Source of the DNA: Botrytis cinerea B05.10
Taxonomy: Eukaryota; Ascomycota; Leotiomycetes; Helotiales; Sclerotiniaceae
Assembly: GCF_000143535.2 (NCBI RefSeq)
Contig: NC_037311.1
Span: forward strand, 1,116,001-1,180,000
Reading direction: 5' to 3'
DNA: 64,000 nucleotides
Shown piece after piece: positions 21,545 to 34,118 of this stretch; the first letter of the stretch is position 1; the number at the start of each line of letters is the position of its first letter. Under the pieces are notes generated by a model, which had not been told where the DNA came from, made no database searches, and saw nothing but the letters and a program-made list of their open reading frames with translations. Both the position numbers and the translations under genes were made by a program.

Positions 21545-24366
21545 CTATGTATGCAGACCCCCTTCGATCATCTCCCCCAAAACATCCCAAGATTTGGCCT
21601 CCTCCCCTCCGCTCGCCCTAGCCACCCCTCTCAATCCACTCCCTACGAACCGAACTAACCTATCAAATTCTCCTTTCATACTCCTCAACTTCTGCGCATA
21701 CGATTCGACATCACGATCTTCGAACCCAGGTGATAAAATACTCAAATCCACCTCCATTTCATCTTCTGAGTCCTCGTCTCTTGGCTTTGCAAGACTCATC
21801 CTCATACTCATCCTCATATTTGTCGATTTTCGCGGTGTTGGTGGCAAATCTAGGGACGCTAGTGATAGGTTCATAATCTCCTGTTGTCTTTCCATTGTCT
21901 CTTTACTAACAGCCGCATTTGCGGCCTGTGCATCTTCTAGTCTAATACCCAGATCAAGTATTTTGATGATAGTCTTGTGAATCAGCTCAAGCTTACTACC
22001 GAGGAGACATTCATCGGTGACGCGCTTGATGAACAATGTATGGACATGAATCATTGCATCAATATCCTCGACTTCTCGAAGATTTTGATACATTTTTTGA
22101 GAGCGTTGTTCTATTACTAAGGATGTGAGGTAATAGTATAGAGTGTAGTAAAACCAGAGAAGACGGGTTCGGAGGGAGTAGTAGAGGGAACGTTCATCGT
22201 TGGTGCTGGTTAAACTATGACGATCGGAGACTAGACGTTCTCTGGAGAGAATGTGAGAACTACGACGAATTTGGAAGAGAAAAGTAAAGACTGCTTGATA
22301 TGAGGGGATTGTTTGTGGGGTAAGTATTATTTGAACAGGCCAAGAGAGGTGATATATAGGTTCGATTATGGAGAGGACCTTGACTGATCTCCGACATCTA
22401 TTGATATCTCGACTCCTTTGCGAAAGAGGCCGGATTCGCAATCGAAGTCGTTCTGGGATTATGGATGGATGGGAACCAATTGTACTTTGTGCGAGCTCTG
22501 TCAATGGGAAACGATCATTCCAGGAAGAATCTAACGTATCTAACTTATCGAAAATAGATGTCATGAAGCTGGATGAAGAAATACCATCGGCAATAAAGTA
22601 GACATGAGCTAATGCATCGAGGGCATTATGCAAACCGCAAGAGTCAAACAGAGTTTGACGCAATTTATTTGAGGTATGATGATGCTTGCTTCTGATCCAC
22701 TTTTCGAAAGCTACATCGAATAACTCGGAGAAAGGTGCCAAGAAATATTTCGCGGTATTGCATACTGAATCGAAGTCGAGTTTGGGTTCTATCTTCCTCT
22801 TCAATCGTACCGATTCGAATTGATTTAATTGCTTCAGAACAACAACGCTTTTCCCAGTATTGAAGATTCTTTCTGCGGCAGTTTGAAGAAAACTCGGAGC
22901 ATGTAGTACGCCACTTTGAGTCTTGCGTAGCTTGAAGCGAGACTGCCAAATTGAAGACGGATCTGAGTTTCCAGTAACTTCAGAGACAAAGAATACGTTA
23001 TCCCCACTGCTGAGCTCACCTTCCTCCATCCATGATCGTATTGGCCTTAGGTAGATTTGAAAGCACTGAAAGAACATCTTACCCATGAATGAGTACATAT
23101 TATCATCTCCAGCCATTTGCGAGGTACAAGTTTCGTCGTATAGGAACTCAAGATACCGAAAAGCATGGGCATATGGATCATGCTCAACTCTCTTGATAAT
23201 ATCGGCCAGTCTGCTAAGAGGTTTGGTAAAATCTGCCAATTCTTTTTGTAGACTGAGAAGACTCACAACAACATCCTTAGATGGAGCGACAAATCTGCTC
23301 TGGATGTTGGATAGCCTAGTGTCCAAATCCATAAGCCGCTGTGAAATAGACGATTGCAGAACCTGTAACAATGGCACATTTTGAGTTTGTTCTACCCAGG
23401 CCCGAAGAACAGCTAATGCTGAGCCTTGAACCGCGAAGGTTTCCATTAGCATATCATAACCTTCCGGAGTCAAATGCTTAAAGGTATAACCCTTCAGGGG
23501 TTTAATAACCTGAGAATCACGAGGGCTTGGTTCGAAAAGAGAACTCAATGATCCAGCAAACATGAAGAGAATTTCTCGGACCCCTTGAAGTTCGGTGATA
23601 GGTTTTCTAACAGTTTTTAGCTGGACGCCATTCACGCTCGGTGGTTTCTGCCAAAATTGTGCCTTCTTCAACTTATTCAAGGTGTCCTCCTCGAGCGTAT
23701 TCACAATGAAATCTTGAGGTCTCCTAGCGTTGTCATCATCCAAACTCAATTCCCCTGTTGATCTAGTTGACTCTGACAATTGTGATCGAGTATCCCTAAA
23801 GCCATCATCCTCATCATCAGAACTGTCCGCCCCGAAATCGACATTCCTCCAGATACTTTTTTCGCGTAGTAAAGGGTCCTCGGCAACAAGATCTCGCCAT
23901 TTTAAAGGGGGTTCAGTTTCAGGATCAAATACTTTGATCAACTCCAGATCTTCAATCCTCGACTTGGAAACTGGCTTATTCGATAATTCAAGAAGTAAAT
24001 GTAGAATTTCGGATGTCCATTTCAATTTTAGTTCAGGTAGTTTTTGCAAACGCTCCTTGAGCGCATCTGCGAGTGGATCCTCATTGTATACTCGAAACTT
24101 TTCGTCTAGACCTTCAAGTCTATCCTGAATATCAAATTGATTCGTTCGATTGTAATTACCATGCCTGAGTGCTCGGAGAGCAGTTTCTCGACAAGTATTG
24201 AACCTCGCAGGATCAGACTAAACTGGTCAGCCCCTTGATTCTGAGAATGTTGAAGCAGTGAAGAAGACGATCCAACAAAAACGAAGATGTTTACCTGTGG
24301 GGAGAATGAAGTGATTATTGTGACAAGCTCATCCGTTAAAGCTCCCAGCTTTGCAAGATGTGCCAT
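21545..24366 (-). CDS. Gamma-tubulin complex component, GCP5-like (Spc97/Spc98 family)
   Basis: Two exons, 24295-24366 and 21545-24217 (intron 77 bp, GTAAAC...TAG, phase 0), give 914 residues. Exon 1 encodes 24 residues, MAHLAKLGALTDELVTIITS and onward; exon 2 opens SDPARFNTCRETALRALRHG. The N-terminal GRIP1-type region has TELQGVREILFMFAG, followed by LTPEGYDMLMETFAVQGSAL and AFRYLEFLYDETCTSQMAGD. The C-terminal GRIP2 region has RPIRSWMEEGEL and, further on, VYFIADGISSSSFMTSIFD, then YHLSWPVQIILTPQTIPSYQ and LLWFYYTLYYYLTSLVIEQR, and MIHVHTLFIKRVTDECLLGS. The order of blocks is that of gamma-tubulin ring complex subunits, which nucleate microtubules at spindle pole bodies. Assignment to GCP5 rather than GCP4 or GCP6 rests on length and the N-terminal block, so it is less sure than the family. 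Confidence 0.85.
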
Positions 24367-24816
24367 TGTATCAGTTGATTAGCAAGCTTGTCTCTGACAT
24401 CAGTCATAAACTCTTGATCAATGTTATACTGGGTGAAGATTCACTCAAAGTGGTAAGTGACACTAAAATCTATACACTCCCGATCAATGATGTTCGCTGG
24501 TGAGGTTCATCGAATGTTACAATCCACATAAATATTGCTGGTATATATTTATTATTGCGTACGCGCTTCAGAAAGGGAAGACGCGATAACCACTCAGCCT
24601 TGAATACAAGGCTGTTATCGCTTTAGCCAAAACCTTACCTGCTCGAATATACCTGGTGTCTTGTTTTATTAGCCTGCAGGTGTGACAAGGCAAATCCCAT
24701 CCCCTTTTTTAGGGTCTTTAGTTATTAGTCGGTTTATTTTCCATGATCTTACGCGGCACTGGAGCTTCAATGACTTTAGAATTTCGACACATTTTTTGAA
24801 GCCAACAATCATCAAT
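24367..24816. promoter_or_regulatory. Divergent promoter between GCP-like and KTR-like genes, with a hairpin
   Basis: 450 bp between two start codons. It contains an inverted repeat at 24583-24621: arms GCGATAAC/GTTATCGC and AGCCTTG/CAAGGCT around an AATA loop, with a CACTC bulge on one side. No TATA or known factor site is asserted. Confidence 0.4.
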
Positions 24817-26168
24817 ATGGCTGTAGCACGCCCAATTCGAGTCCTAGGCTTATTAGCCATAGGATTATGGATGTTTTTCTTATATCAAGTTTTCGGTCCA
24901 CCAAAACCAGAACTTGGGCCTGGTGACACACTTGCCAACATAGAGAGAGATCCTAACCTAGATCGTATGCGCCGAATCTCCTTCAATGCCAATTGCTTCA
25001 AACATCTTGCTAACAAGTTATATAGCTACTGGAGAGCCAGAAGGTGTGTTATGGAGAGCTGATCAGGGTTATGGACTAGGCATCGAGGGAACGAGTCGAA
25101 TCAACGCTACTCTTTTATCTTTGGTTCGCAACGAAGAGGTTGATGGTATGGTTCAGGCTATGCGAGATTTGGAAAGAACGTGGAACCACAAGTTTAACTA
25201 CCCGTGGACATTTTTCAATGACGTACCATTTTCAGAGGAGTTCAAACGTCGAACTTCTGCAGAAACGAAGGCAGAATGCAGATATGGTACGCAGCCCTGC
25301 CTCTGATGACATCTGTCAACTCTAACAGTCCTAACAGAAGAAATCCCCAAAGAACATTGGGAGATGCCCTCATGGATCGACCCAGAGCTTTTCGAAGAAT
25401 CGGCAAAGATACTGAAGGAGAATGATATTCAATATGCCAGCATGGCATCTTACCATCAGATGTGCCGATGGAATAGTGGTTTATTCTACAAGCATCCAGC
25501 CATGGCAGATATGCAGTTTTACTGGCGTGTCGAGCCAAAGGTCCATTTTTTCTGCGATGTCGACTATGATGTGTTCAGATATATGCAAGATCAAAACAAA
25601 ACTTACGGATTTACCATCAATCTTTACGATGCGCCTCAATCAATTCCATCCCTATGGCCCGAGACCACAAAATTTTTGGCCGCACATCCAGAGTACATAC
25701 ACGAGAACAATGCAATGAATTGGGTTACAGATAGTAAGCGCAGACCAGAACATAATCGGAATGCAAATGGCTACTCTACATGCCATTTCTGGAGTAATTT
25801 CGAGATTGCAAACATGGATTTCTGGCGCAGTCAAGCATATGAGGACTACTTCAACCATTTGGATCGTGCTGGAGGTTTCTTCTATGAGCGATGGGGAGAT
25901 GCTCCAGTCCATAGTATTGCTCTGGCACTTTTTGAAGATTCAAGCAAAATTCATTGGTAAGTTTCGAGCCTTTTACGTGAAATTTGTGTCCATAACTGAC
26001 CTTCTTCACAGGTTCCGTGATATCGGTTACCAGCACATCCCTTACTTCAACTGCCCTAATTCGCCAAAATGCAAAGGTTGCCAGGCGGGACGATTCACAG
26101 ACGGAGAAGCTTGGCTACACAAGGAGGATTGCAGGGCAAACTGGTTCAAATATGTCGGTATGGGCTGA
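24817..26168 (+). CDS. Golgi alpha-1,2-mannosyltransferase, KRE2/MNT1 (KTR) family, GT15
   Basis: Four exons, 24817-24964, 25026-25286, 25338-25956 and 26012-26168 (introns 61, 51 and 55 bp), give 394 residues. It is a type II membrane protein: a short basic N-terminus, one anchor at about 8-26 (VLGLLAIGLWMFFLYQVF), a short stem, then the GT15 catalytic domain. Family blocks are INATLLSLVRNEEVDGMVQA, KFNYPWTFFNDVPFSEEFKR, ASYHQMCRWNSGLFYKHPA, YWRVEPKVHFFCDVDYDVF, CHFWSNFEIANMDFWRSQAY, FYERWGDAPVHSIALALF and IGYQHIPYFNCP. The glutamate of the family nucleophile block (NFEIA) and the conserved cysteines are present. These enzymes extend O-linked and N-linked mannan from GDP-mannose in the Golgi. 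The exact KTR member cannot be told. Splice joins restore DPTGEPEG and AECRYEEIP. Confidence 0.93.
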
Positions 26169-26966
26169 ACGAGGATGGAACTGGGAAGGACCAAAAGGAA
26201 TATAGATGGCGGTAACGGTTGACATATTGTATTTAAGTGTCTTTATGATGTTTGAAAGTTTAAAGCAGGCAAGCATTGGCAGGGCGTTTGGTAGGATTTT
26301 GGGAAACATGACAAATTATTAGAGTATAATATGGCACGGCTCATGAATTACATATACCAACAGGAGTGTTTTTGGAAAGCGACACCCAGGTAGAATATCG
26401 GTTTACATTATCCTCAATTCCTTCCAAGCATATGTATTGTATAGCATTATTCCAATGCTTCATCGGACGGGAGACCGCTTCGTTTGTGTAGTAGGTAACT
26501 GGTTCTTTACGATGCCTAATGTGGCGACTATTGACGGTCCGACGGATTAGTTTTTGAAACATTATTCCTGAAGTTTCGCAAGATCGCCCGACTTGAGTGG
26601 TTATCGCTCGAGGGCGAATATTCCAAGTCCAGCAAATGGTGCCAAGGTTTCTCCCTCTCCCTATGTCTCAATCAGATTAAGAGATTGGGCGACACCCTCT
26701 TCGGTATCATTCGTGTCTGGTTCCGAGGCCTGGATGTCTCCACGCGGGGCTGTTTATGGAGAAATGCAGCAACACCGAGGTACCTTGTGCCGATCAAACG
26801 ACAGATTGTTGTATATAGGATATCTAGACACCGGTTTTCTCTTCTCTTATATCCCGAATGAGCTATTTTTTGTTCGTTGCATCTACCGATCTTTGTCTGC
26901 AGTATTTGTTTCCGTGGTCTCCTACTCTCTTGGGCCGCATTTCATCTGATTAGGCTCGACGACAAG
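26169..26966. other. Intergenic
   Basis: About 800 bp between two plus-strand genes. No gene or RNA supported. A GAGTGGTTATCGC stretch near 26596 repeats 13 bases of the hairpin at 24583 in the opposite orientation. Confidence 0.4.
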
Positions 26967-28485
26967 ATGTCGAACTTTCAGAACATAATCAGAGAAGCTT
27001 GCAGTAGCAGAGATATTGCAGGTGCAATTCTAGTAGGGGGGGATAGCTCTGGTATGCATGTCTCATTGATTCAACAAATTAGTTGGTAATTGGTGTTCAT
27101 TAGTGTGGACACGAGCACATTAGTCTTCGAATACCTATTCAATATGGTCTTCAAGGCTCATTTGATGTCTTCTCATTTCGTTTTGAAGTCAATATATCTC
27201 AGTGACTAACATGTCCAAGGAAAATTCTATTATGCCAAAGCCTTCGGGTCTCAGTCTCTTAAAGATCCCTCGAAGCCCATGAATTTGGACAGTGTCATGT
27301 GGTTTGCTTCCTGCACAAAACTATTCACAACCATCGCGGCATTACAATGTGTTGAGCGAGAACTTTTGGATCTCGATGGTGATATCACTGAGATCTTACC
27401 GGAATTCAAAGGTGTACAGATCTTGACAGGTTTTGATGAAGAAAGCGGGAAGCCAGTCTTAATAGATAACCATAAAACTATAACACTTCGGTTTGTTGTC
27501 CTCGCGGTATCTTAAATCAATACAAGGCATTAAACTGATCATACTAAGACATCTTTTAACCCACTCATCCGGACTTTCATACGATGTTTTCGGTAAGCAA
27601 TCTAAGTCTTAGAGGCTGAAGGCAATAACTAAGTACGTTGAAGATCCGTTGCTATCACGATACACAGAATATATCAGTGAAGGCTCGCCGATGCCCACAG
27701 ACGGAGAAATTCTAGTCAAAGAACGCTTTAAATTCCCACTTCTGTTTGCCCCTGGTGAGTCATGGAACTATGGAGTTGGTATTGATTGGGCTGGCCAGAT
27801 GGTAGAAAGAGTCAATGGCAACATCTCCTTGGAAAGATACTTCAGAAAGAACATATGGGGGCCTCTTGGCATAGAAAACATAACCTTTCATCCGACCCAG
27901 CACCCAGAGATTTTCTCAAAATTAATCGCAATGAGTAAACGAGAAGGAGGCATCACTCGGTATGGAACGACGGACAATGCCACGGGTAAAGCCCAATATA
28001 CCAGTCAAGTACCATTTGATCCAGCTACCAAAGACTGCCAAGGAGGCGCTGGGACATTCGGAAGTCCCGTCGACTATTTCAAGTGTTTGCAAAGTATTTG
28101 TGCCAATGATGGGAAACTACTAAAATCGGAAACTGTTGACGAGATGTTCAAGCCGCAGCTGAGTGAAGCCTCAAGAAAAGGCTTGATGAAGGCCCTTTCG
28201 GTCCCAGAAGTTAATGAAGTTTTTGGTGCATTTCCCAAGGGGTTGAAAGCGGATTGGGGTCTCGGAGGTATCATGAATCTGGAAGATATTGGTGGTAGAA
28301 GCAAAGGCTCAATTGCTTGGGGAGGATATCCAAATCTTCAATGGTGGATCAACCGTAAAGATGGAATGTGCGGTATATGGGGCTCACAGCTTATTCCACC
28401 TGGAGACCCAAAGACAAATCGATTGGTTACTGCTTTTGAGGAGGAAATGTATAGAAAGGTGAGTGTTTCTCGGGAGAAGTTGTGA
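26967..28485 (+). CDS. Beta-lactamase-fold serine hydrolase/acyltransferase, LovD-like
   Basis: Four exons, 26967-27051, 27220-27490, 27549-27592 and 27644-28485 (introns 168, 58 and 51 bp), give 413 residues. It has the class C beta-lactamase fold (PF00144 type). The nucleophile motif SCTK is at about 59-62 (S-x-x-K), followed by RHLLTHSSGLSYDVF. The tyrosine motif is WNYGVGIDWAGQMVER, and the late motif is WGGYPNLQWW where penicillin-binding relatives have K-T-G. This set resembles fungal LovD-type acyltransferases and EstB-type esterases. There is no signal peptide, so it is probably cytosolic. LovD transfers an acyl side chain in lovastatin biosynthesis, but no polyketide synthase or other cluster gene lies nearby, so here it is likely a general esterase or transesterase. 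The third exon is only 44 bp; its acceptor and donor are supported by the HLLTHSSG motif. Confidence 0.8.
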
Positions 28486-28951
28486 GGTTCGAGGGTTGAT
28501 TTGGTAAGTAATTATTTGGAGCCTGTTGCAGGTCAGTATGTTTGGATCCTATCTCTTTCTCCAGCAAGTGAAAGTCACAAACTGTATCTTATGATGATGG
28601 TGTTTCTTGGTGCAGAAGGGATTTTCCTTCGTGAAGAGTGCTACATACGAAGCATTCCAAAGTTCACATTTATACAGAATTATTCATTTCTGAAGACGAC
28701 CAAAAACAAATGCAAGATTGACTTTCAACTTTTACATAATTTCCTTCTTTCCCTTCTCAGTCCTGTGAATATACACCCATTGCTATGGTCTCGGGATATC
28801 CCTATGAAAATAGGAAGGAGCCATCTATTCAAACACGAGCAAGAAATGAAATTCTCAGATCTTGAATCTCTCCAAGTTCAACTACTTGTGAATTCTACAA
28901 CTCGCAGACCTATGAGCTACATTTTTATCCACCAACCTATCACCCATAAAA
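28486..28951. other. Intergenic / promoter of the aquaporin gene
   Basis: 466 bp, nothing specific seen. Confidence 0.4.
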
Positions 28952-30213
28952 ATGTCTGTCACGACGTTAAATGGCCAACCTACACTTAATATTTCCGGTC
29001 CCGGCCAGACCGCTCTCTCCCGTCTTGATCCGCTCAAAAAAGTCTTCACCAAATTCTTTTCCTCCATTCCGCAGAAAGTAAGAGGTCATGTTGTTGCTGT
29101 GATCGGCGAACTTATTGGCACAACTGCTTTTCTATTCATCGCATTTTCCGCAGCCGAAGTCGCTCTCGCGTCGGCAAATGATAATAAAGGCGACAAAGTT
29201 AGCTACGAGACAAAATCGATTAGCACAACTCAGATATTGTTTATAGCATTTGGGGCTGGAATAAGTCTGGTGGTCAACGCGTGGACTTTCTTCCGTATTA
29301 GTGGAGGGTTGTTTGATCCCGCAGTACGATAGTGATCTAAGTTTAAATTTGTGGAATTTATACTGACTGTGAAAGGTTTCTATCGCGTTATTCTTTGTCG
29401 GTGCAATCGATTTGACTCGATGTGTTCTACTTTGTATAGCACAATGCTTGGGTGCAATTGCTGCTTCTGCAATGGCTTATGGTTTATATCATGGAGGTCT
29501 ACATACGGCAACTACACTTAAGCCTGGCATGAGTCCAGCACAGGGAGTCATTGTTGAGATGATACTTACATGTCAGCTTTGTTTTACAGTTCTGATGCTC
29601 GCAGCCGAAAAGCATGAGGCGACATTTTTGGCACCTCTGGGTATCGGACTATCTGTGTTCATAGGGGAACTAGCCGGTATGCTGGCCCAGATCTATCCCA
29701 AGAGATCTACCAGACTCATACTAATAAAAACAAGGCGTCTTCTGGACCGGCGGTTCCATGAATCCAGCCCGCTCCCTCGGTCCCGCAGTCGTAACCTTAA
29801 GTTTCCCAAGTTACCACTGGATCTACTGGGTCGGCCCTATTGCCGGCGCCGGCCTAGCAAGCATAATCTACAAACTAATCAAAGCACTCGAATACGAAAC
29901 CGCACAGCTTTCCGAAGGTGAAATGCACGCTCATCCCGTCGAAGATTCAGAGAAAGCATCTGGACATACGGGCCCCTGTGAATGTATGTGTTTCAAAGTG
30001 GCGGCTCAAGGACAATCATCGGCTGCTAGTACGCTACAAGTCGCTACGACGGACGCGAGGAAAAGTTCGAGTTTAGTTCCGACAAAGAGCACGAAGAGTG
30101 GGAACTCGGAGGTGAAGAAAACTGAGACGGTGGTGGAGGAGCCGGCAAAGACTCAGCCGAAGCCTGCTCCTGCTGCTGATGATGGTTTCTTCGGGGAGAT
30201 GTATGCAGATTGA
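28952..30213 (+). CDS. Aquaporin-family (MIP) channel with a DPA in place of the first NPA
   Basis: Three exons, 28952-29323, 29376-29676 and 29735-30213 (introns 52 and 58 bp), give 383 residues. A soluble N-terminus of about 45 residues precedes six membrane segments. Helix 1 carries [20 protein letters not shown]. The first half-helix reads [15 protein letters not shown], so Asp replaces Asn of the usual NPA. The second half-helix is intact, [18 protein letters not shown], with the filter arginine. Ser after NPAR, not Asp, is more like water-selective than glycerol channels. The C-terminal 110 residues are a cytosolic tail with many Lys, Ser and Thr. Because the Asp is encoded right at a splice site (GATCCCGCA followed by GTACGA), I checked that no alternative join restores Asn; none does. 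It probably acts at the plasma membrane or in vacuoles; its substrate is unknown. Confidence 0.88.
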
Positions 30214-33200
30214 GTTAAATGTTAGAACATGGTTCGAGGAAGGAGATTGGTATTATTGTTTGTCTAAAGTTGAACGATTGCGTCATAGGATTGGTTTAGT
30301 GAATTATTGAATAACTTCTCCCCCTTTCGGGATGATTGGGGTAGTTGATGATAAGGTTCTGTGTGGGCATGAGAGGATGATTTCAAAATATTCTATCTTT
30401 TTTCTTCCAAATGCAAATGGTACAATAACTTTCCTCACATGTCTGTATGAATTCTTTGTGAGTTTGACTCCGCCTTGAACATTGATCCTTTCGACTATGC
30501 GAGAAGCCAACTTCAGTCCTTCATATTATACGTATCACTCGGGATAATAATCTGTTTCACAGCTAGTTTTGGAGTTCAACCTCATACATATGAACCTCGA
30601 CGAGAACAACCGGCTGCTGATGAATTGATGACACTATCTTTGTGTCTGTGTGCCTACATGTCACTGATAGAAAGCTAGAGAATGGAGACAATTTAGGTGA
30701 ATGGAGGATTTCAATAAGTTGGAATGTTTCTCGTCTGTTGCCCATGGTATTGAATAGAGTATGATGCTGTTACAAGAGAAGAGGCTTGAAACTATATATG
30801 AGCTCAAATAACTGCTGTGCAGTGAGTAGACAGGCACGGGGTATATCAGATGACGAAGTACATATTCTTGTTTTCAAGATACATATATTTGCAATCTATT
30901 TGTGCCTATGTCTTTTTACATCTTTTCATAAGATAGACCGGACGAGTAGACGAAGAAAATGGGAATGGAAATGTAGATGGCAGTGCTAGTGACGGCAAAA
31001 CTTGGTATGCGAATTGGAAAGATTGAAGCTTGATGGAGCTCACTGGAAGGTGTAGTAAAGAGATATTACATCAATTTTGAAAACTCTCCTAATCTTGATA
31101 CATTGAACTATCATCTGATCGCTAACAAACTTCTTTCCCTATACTTCGTTCGTCATACAGGAGATACGCAGATAATCCAGAGCACTTATAGATCTAGGCC
31201 TCGTTTGTTCATTCCTTTGAGATCACTTATTGATAGTGTGGTGGTTAGACCGTGGTGCAATGCAATAAACTAAGTCGACATTCATAGCAAAAGCATACAG
31301 GAAGCCAGATTTAGTAAATCAGAAACCAGAGGGTTCTTGCTATCTCGATGAAAGATTTCCACTTTGGAAATATGAGGAGAGAATACAAAAATTCAGTATA
31401 TACGAAGCTGATGTGAGGATATTCACTCAAGTTTTACTCACTAGCGAGAGCTCACTTATTGAAATGTGAAGATAAAGACGAGACGAGAAGGTAGCCTCTG
31501 AAAGTTCTTACAGTCAGAATTACATTGATGTAATTTTCTAGCTTGAATTGAATGATCAAGAAGCTAGAGAAATGGAGCAAACACATTTCTTTGTTCGCGG
31601 ATTGAGATGAACGTCATTCGATTTACTATTCCTAATATCTATCTGCACAATTTAAACCAATAACCTAAGAACTAAGATACTACGGTAAAATTTATGATCA
31701 GAAAATGGAAGGGTCTCTCTCCTCTCTACTTCCTCCAAGAACATACAGATAGCATCTTATTACACCCATACTCTACACAACATCCACCGTAAATCCGCAC
31801 ACCCATCAGGAAACATGCCCAACACGAACACCCATGACATCCCTCGCCCACTGTCAGCATCTTCCTCCAGGTATCAGCGAGACAGTGGCTCAACCCAATT
31901 CCGAAACGTGATCTTCGGAGGAATATACGACGACTCCTGTTGCTCGCCAATTTCCAACACGTTATCAACATACCGTACGTACCGTACCGTACCGACCAAC
32001 TAACTGACTGACTCACTTTACGGACCGTACACCCCCAGCAAAACCAAAGCCATGCACGAAAGCGAAAGCAAAGGGTGTATTCCTCCCTGACACGCAAGTC
32101 TCGTCTAGAACGAAATTGAGACATTGATGGAACGATGATGGGATGGAAGGGGCAAGGAAGGGGAGAGGGAGGGGGCAGCGCACTGCATGAATGAGCCAGG
32201 GCCGATTTGACATCGAACGCTGCAAACGAACAAATGTTGCAAATTAAACACCACAGATCTAGTATCTACTTCAGAGAAGGTCCAATATCCAAGCTTCCCT
32301 CTACACCACAAGAGAAAATAGTAGTGCATGATGATTTGCACAGCAAAGCTTCACCTCATCATTGGCCGTATGTATATGCACTCAGCAACGAAAGAAGAAA
32401 TTATGCGAGTGGGCGAGCGCGTAGAGTATATATGTGAGTTAAACCGGCTAAGCAGATAACCCACAGCATACATACATACATACAGATACGCAATAAGAAT
32501 GAGGCTCCACGAGATTGAAATCTATGACGTGGGAGTGCGGCACAGGAGTGAGCAGAAGAGGGGGTTCGTAAACTACCAACTAGAGATTCTAGATCATCAG
32601 CCAATACATGATTGCATCATACCCAAACTTAAACTTTCCACGGTGTCTCAGCCATTCTAGGCGCAGCAGCGCTTGGATCGGAAGAGCGTCGAAAATCAAT
32701 GGGAACGATGATCTGCGTGCACGACGACACATGGGATTGATCAAGATTGACCGACAGCCAGACCAGATGACTGAAACGGAGTGATGATCGCAGGTACTCA
32801 AAGCACAAAGCAAGAACCAACCGCCATGCGACAGAGGACGTGGCAATGAAGCGAGTCTTGGAAGGGCTTGCAACTGGTAGATCCGGTACATGGTAACGTG
32901 GTGGAGATCGGGATTGACGAGGCTTAAATTAGTTTGCCTGCTGATGCGTTCATGATGGAAATAGAAAATTTTACGATCGCCCTTCTACATACAGTGTACA
33001 TACATAATATATGTGCGTACAGGAGAGACATTGTGAGGGATGTAGATCACTGTGGATACAACAAACGTTGAATTGCTATGATCGCAGGCTTTAGCTATTT
33101 TCGTCATTAGTTGAAGCCGAAGAGGATTTCACAATGTCGTTTGAAAAATAAAAATAATATTCTCAAAGGAAGATTATGTAGTCCATACAATCTCCGTGTA

Positions 33201-33721
33201 GCCATCCATTCAAACCATCTTAGTAACCGCTTTCACGTACATGTATGTATATATATATATATATGTCTACGTTTCAGCACGATCTACATGCGGCGCAGAT
33301 TTTTCATCGGGAGCAGAATGCAACCGACAAGGGCAGCACGAGAATACCACGATATGAGGGAAACGCAGTCATGAGAGAAAGAGGAAGGTGGAGGAATCCT
33401 TCATTCTGTTGCCTACGCGATGCCCTTCCCATCAGCAGACTGTGCCGAGGAAGAATGGCCAACGCCCCGTGAAGACCACGATACTTCCTTGTCTTCCATC
33501 TTGTGTGTTAAATGTGCCGTCTTACACTTTTGTATGCCGTATATTAGCGGTGTATGCATATAGCATGCCTGCACGCGAGGGGAGGGATAGATGGAATGCA
33601 GTGATACACGAAGGAATCCTTCTATTTCCCGGGGACAGCGAATGAGGAACAAGGAGCGGTGAAACCCTCGTTAGCATTCCAGCATTTACCGAACCCCAAA
33701 AACCTGGGAGAAAAAGAGGAG

Positions 33722-33745
33722 GAAGAAGAAGAAGAAGAAGAAGAA
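33722..33745. repeat. (GAA)n microsatellite
   Basis: About eight GAA copies in a longer purine tract from 33710 to 33747. Confidence 0.85.
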
Positions 33746-34097
33746 AATCCTCTGGGAGCGGCGCAGGATATTCTAGAAAACTTCTGTGATTTTTCTCTCG
33801 ATTGGAAGGATCCCTCCCCCCATGTTTCTAATTCGGAACCAGAGAGGGCTCCCCCCTCGTAATGCACGCGTGCTTACGGCATCGTAAATATAAACATCTC
33901 ACGTCAAATCAACTGGATTGTGCCTCCTGAGTACTTAATCAATGCTACATCACAGCGTGGTCGAAATGAAGCTTATGCTATACACTATTGATCCCTTGCC
34001 TCTCCATGACATGCTCGAAAACACTACAATTAGAATCCCATCCCCGTCACCGTTACAATTTCCCGAAAACATGGAACAAAATTAGAAAAAAATTAGG

Positions 34098-34118
34098 AAA
34101 AAAAAAAAAAAAAAAAAA
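34098..34118. repeat. Poly-A tract
   Basis: About 21 consecutive A, in an A-rich stretch from 34085. No retroposed sequence is recognisable on its 5' side. Confidence 0.85.

Noticed and set aside
31726..32124. 132-codon minus-strand frame in the gene desert
   Set aside because: Very rich in Cys, Arg and Trp, with no domain and an abrupt end; typical chance frame.
33241..33265. (AT)n run as a possible regulatory element
   Set aside because: Short simple repeat without further context.
34098..34118. Poly-A tract as the tail of a processed retrocopy
   Set aside because: No recognisable gene-derived sequence on its 5' side and no target duplication found.
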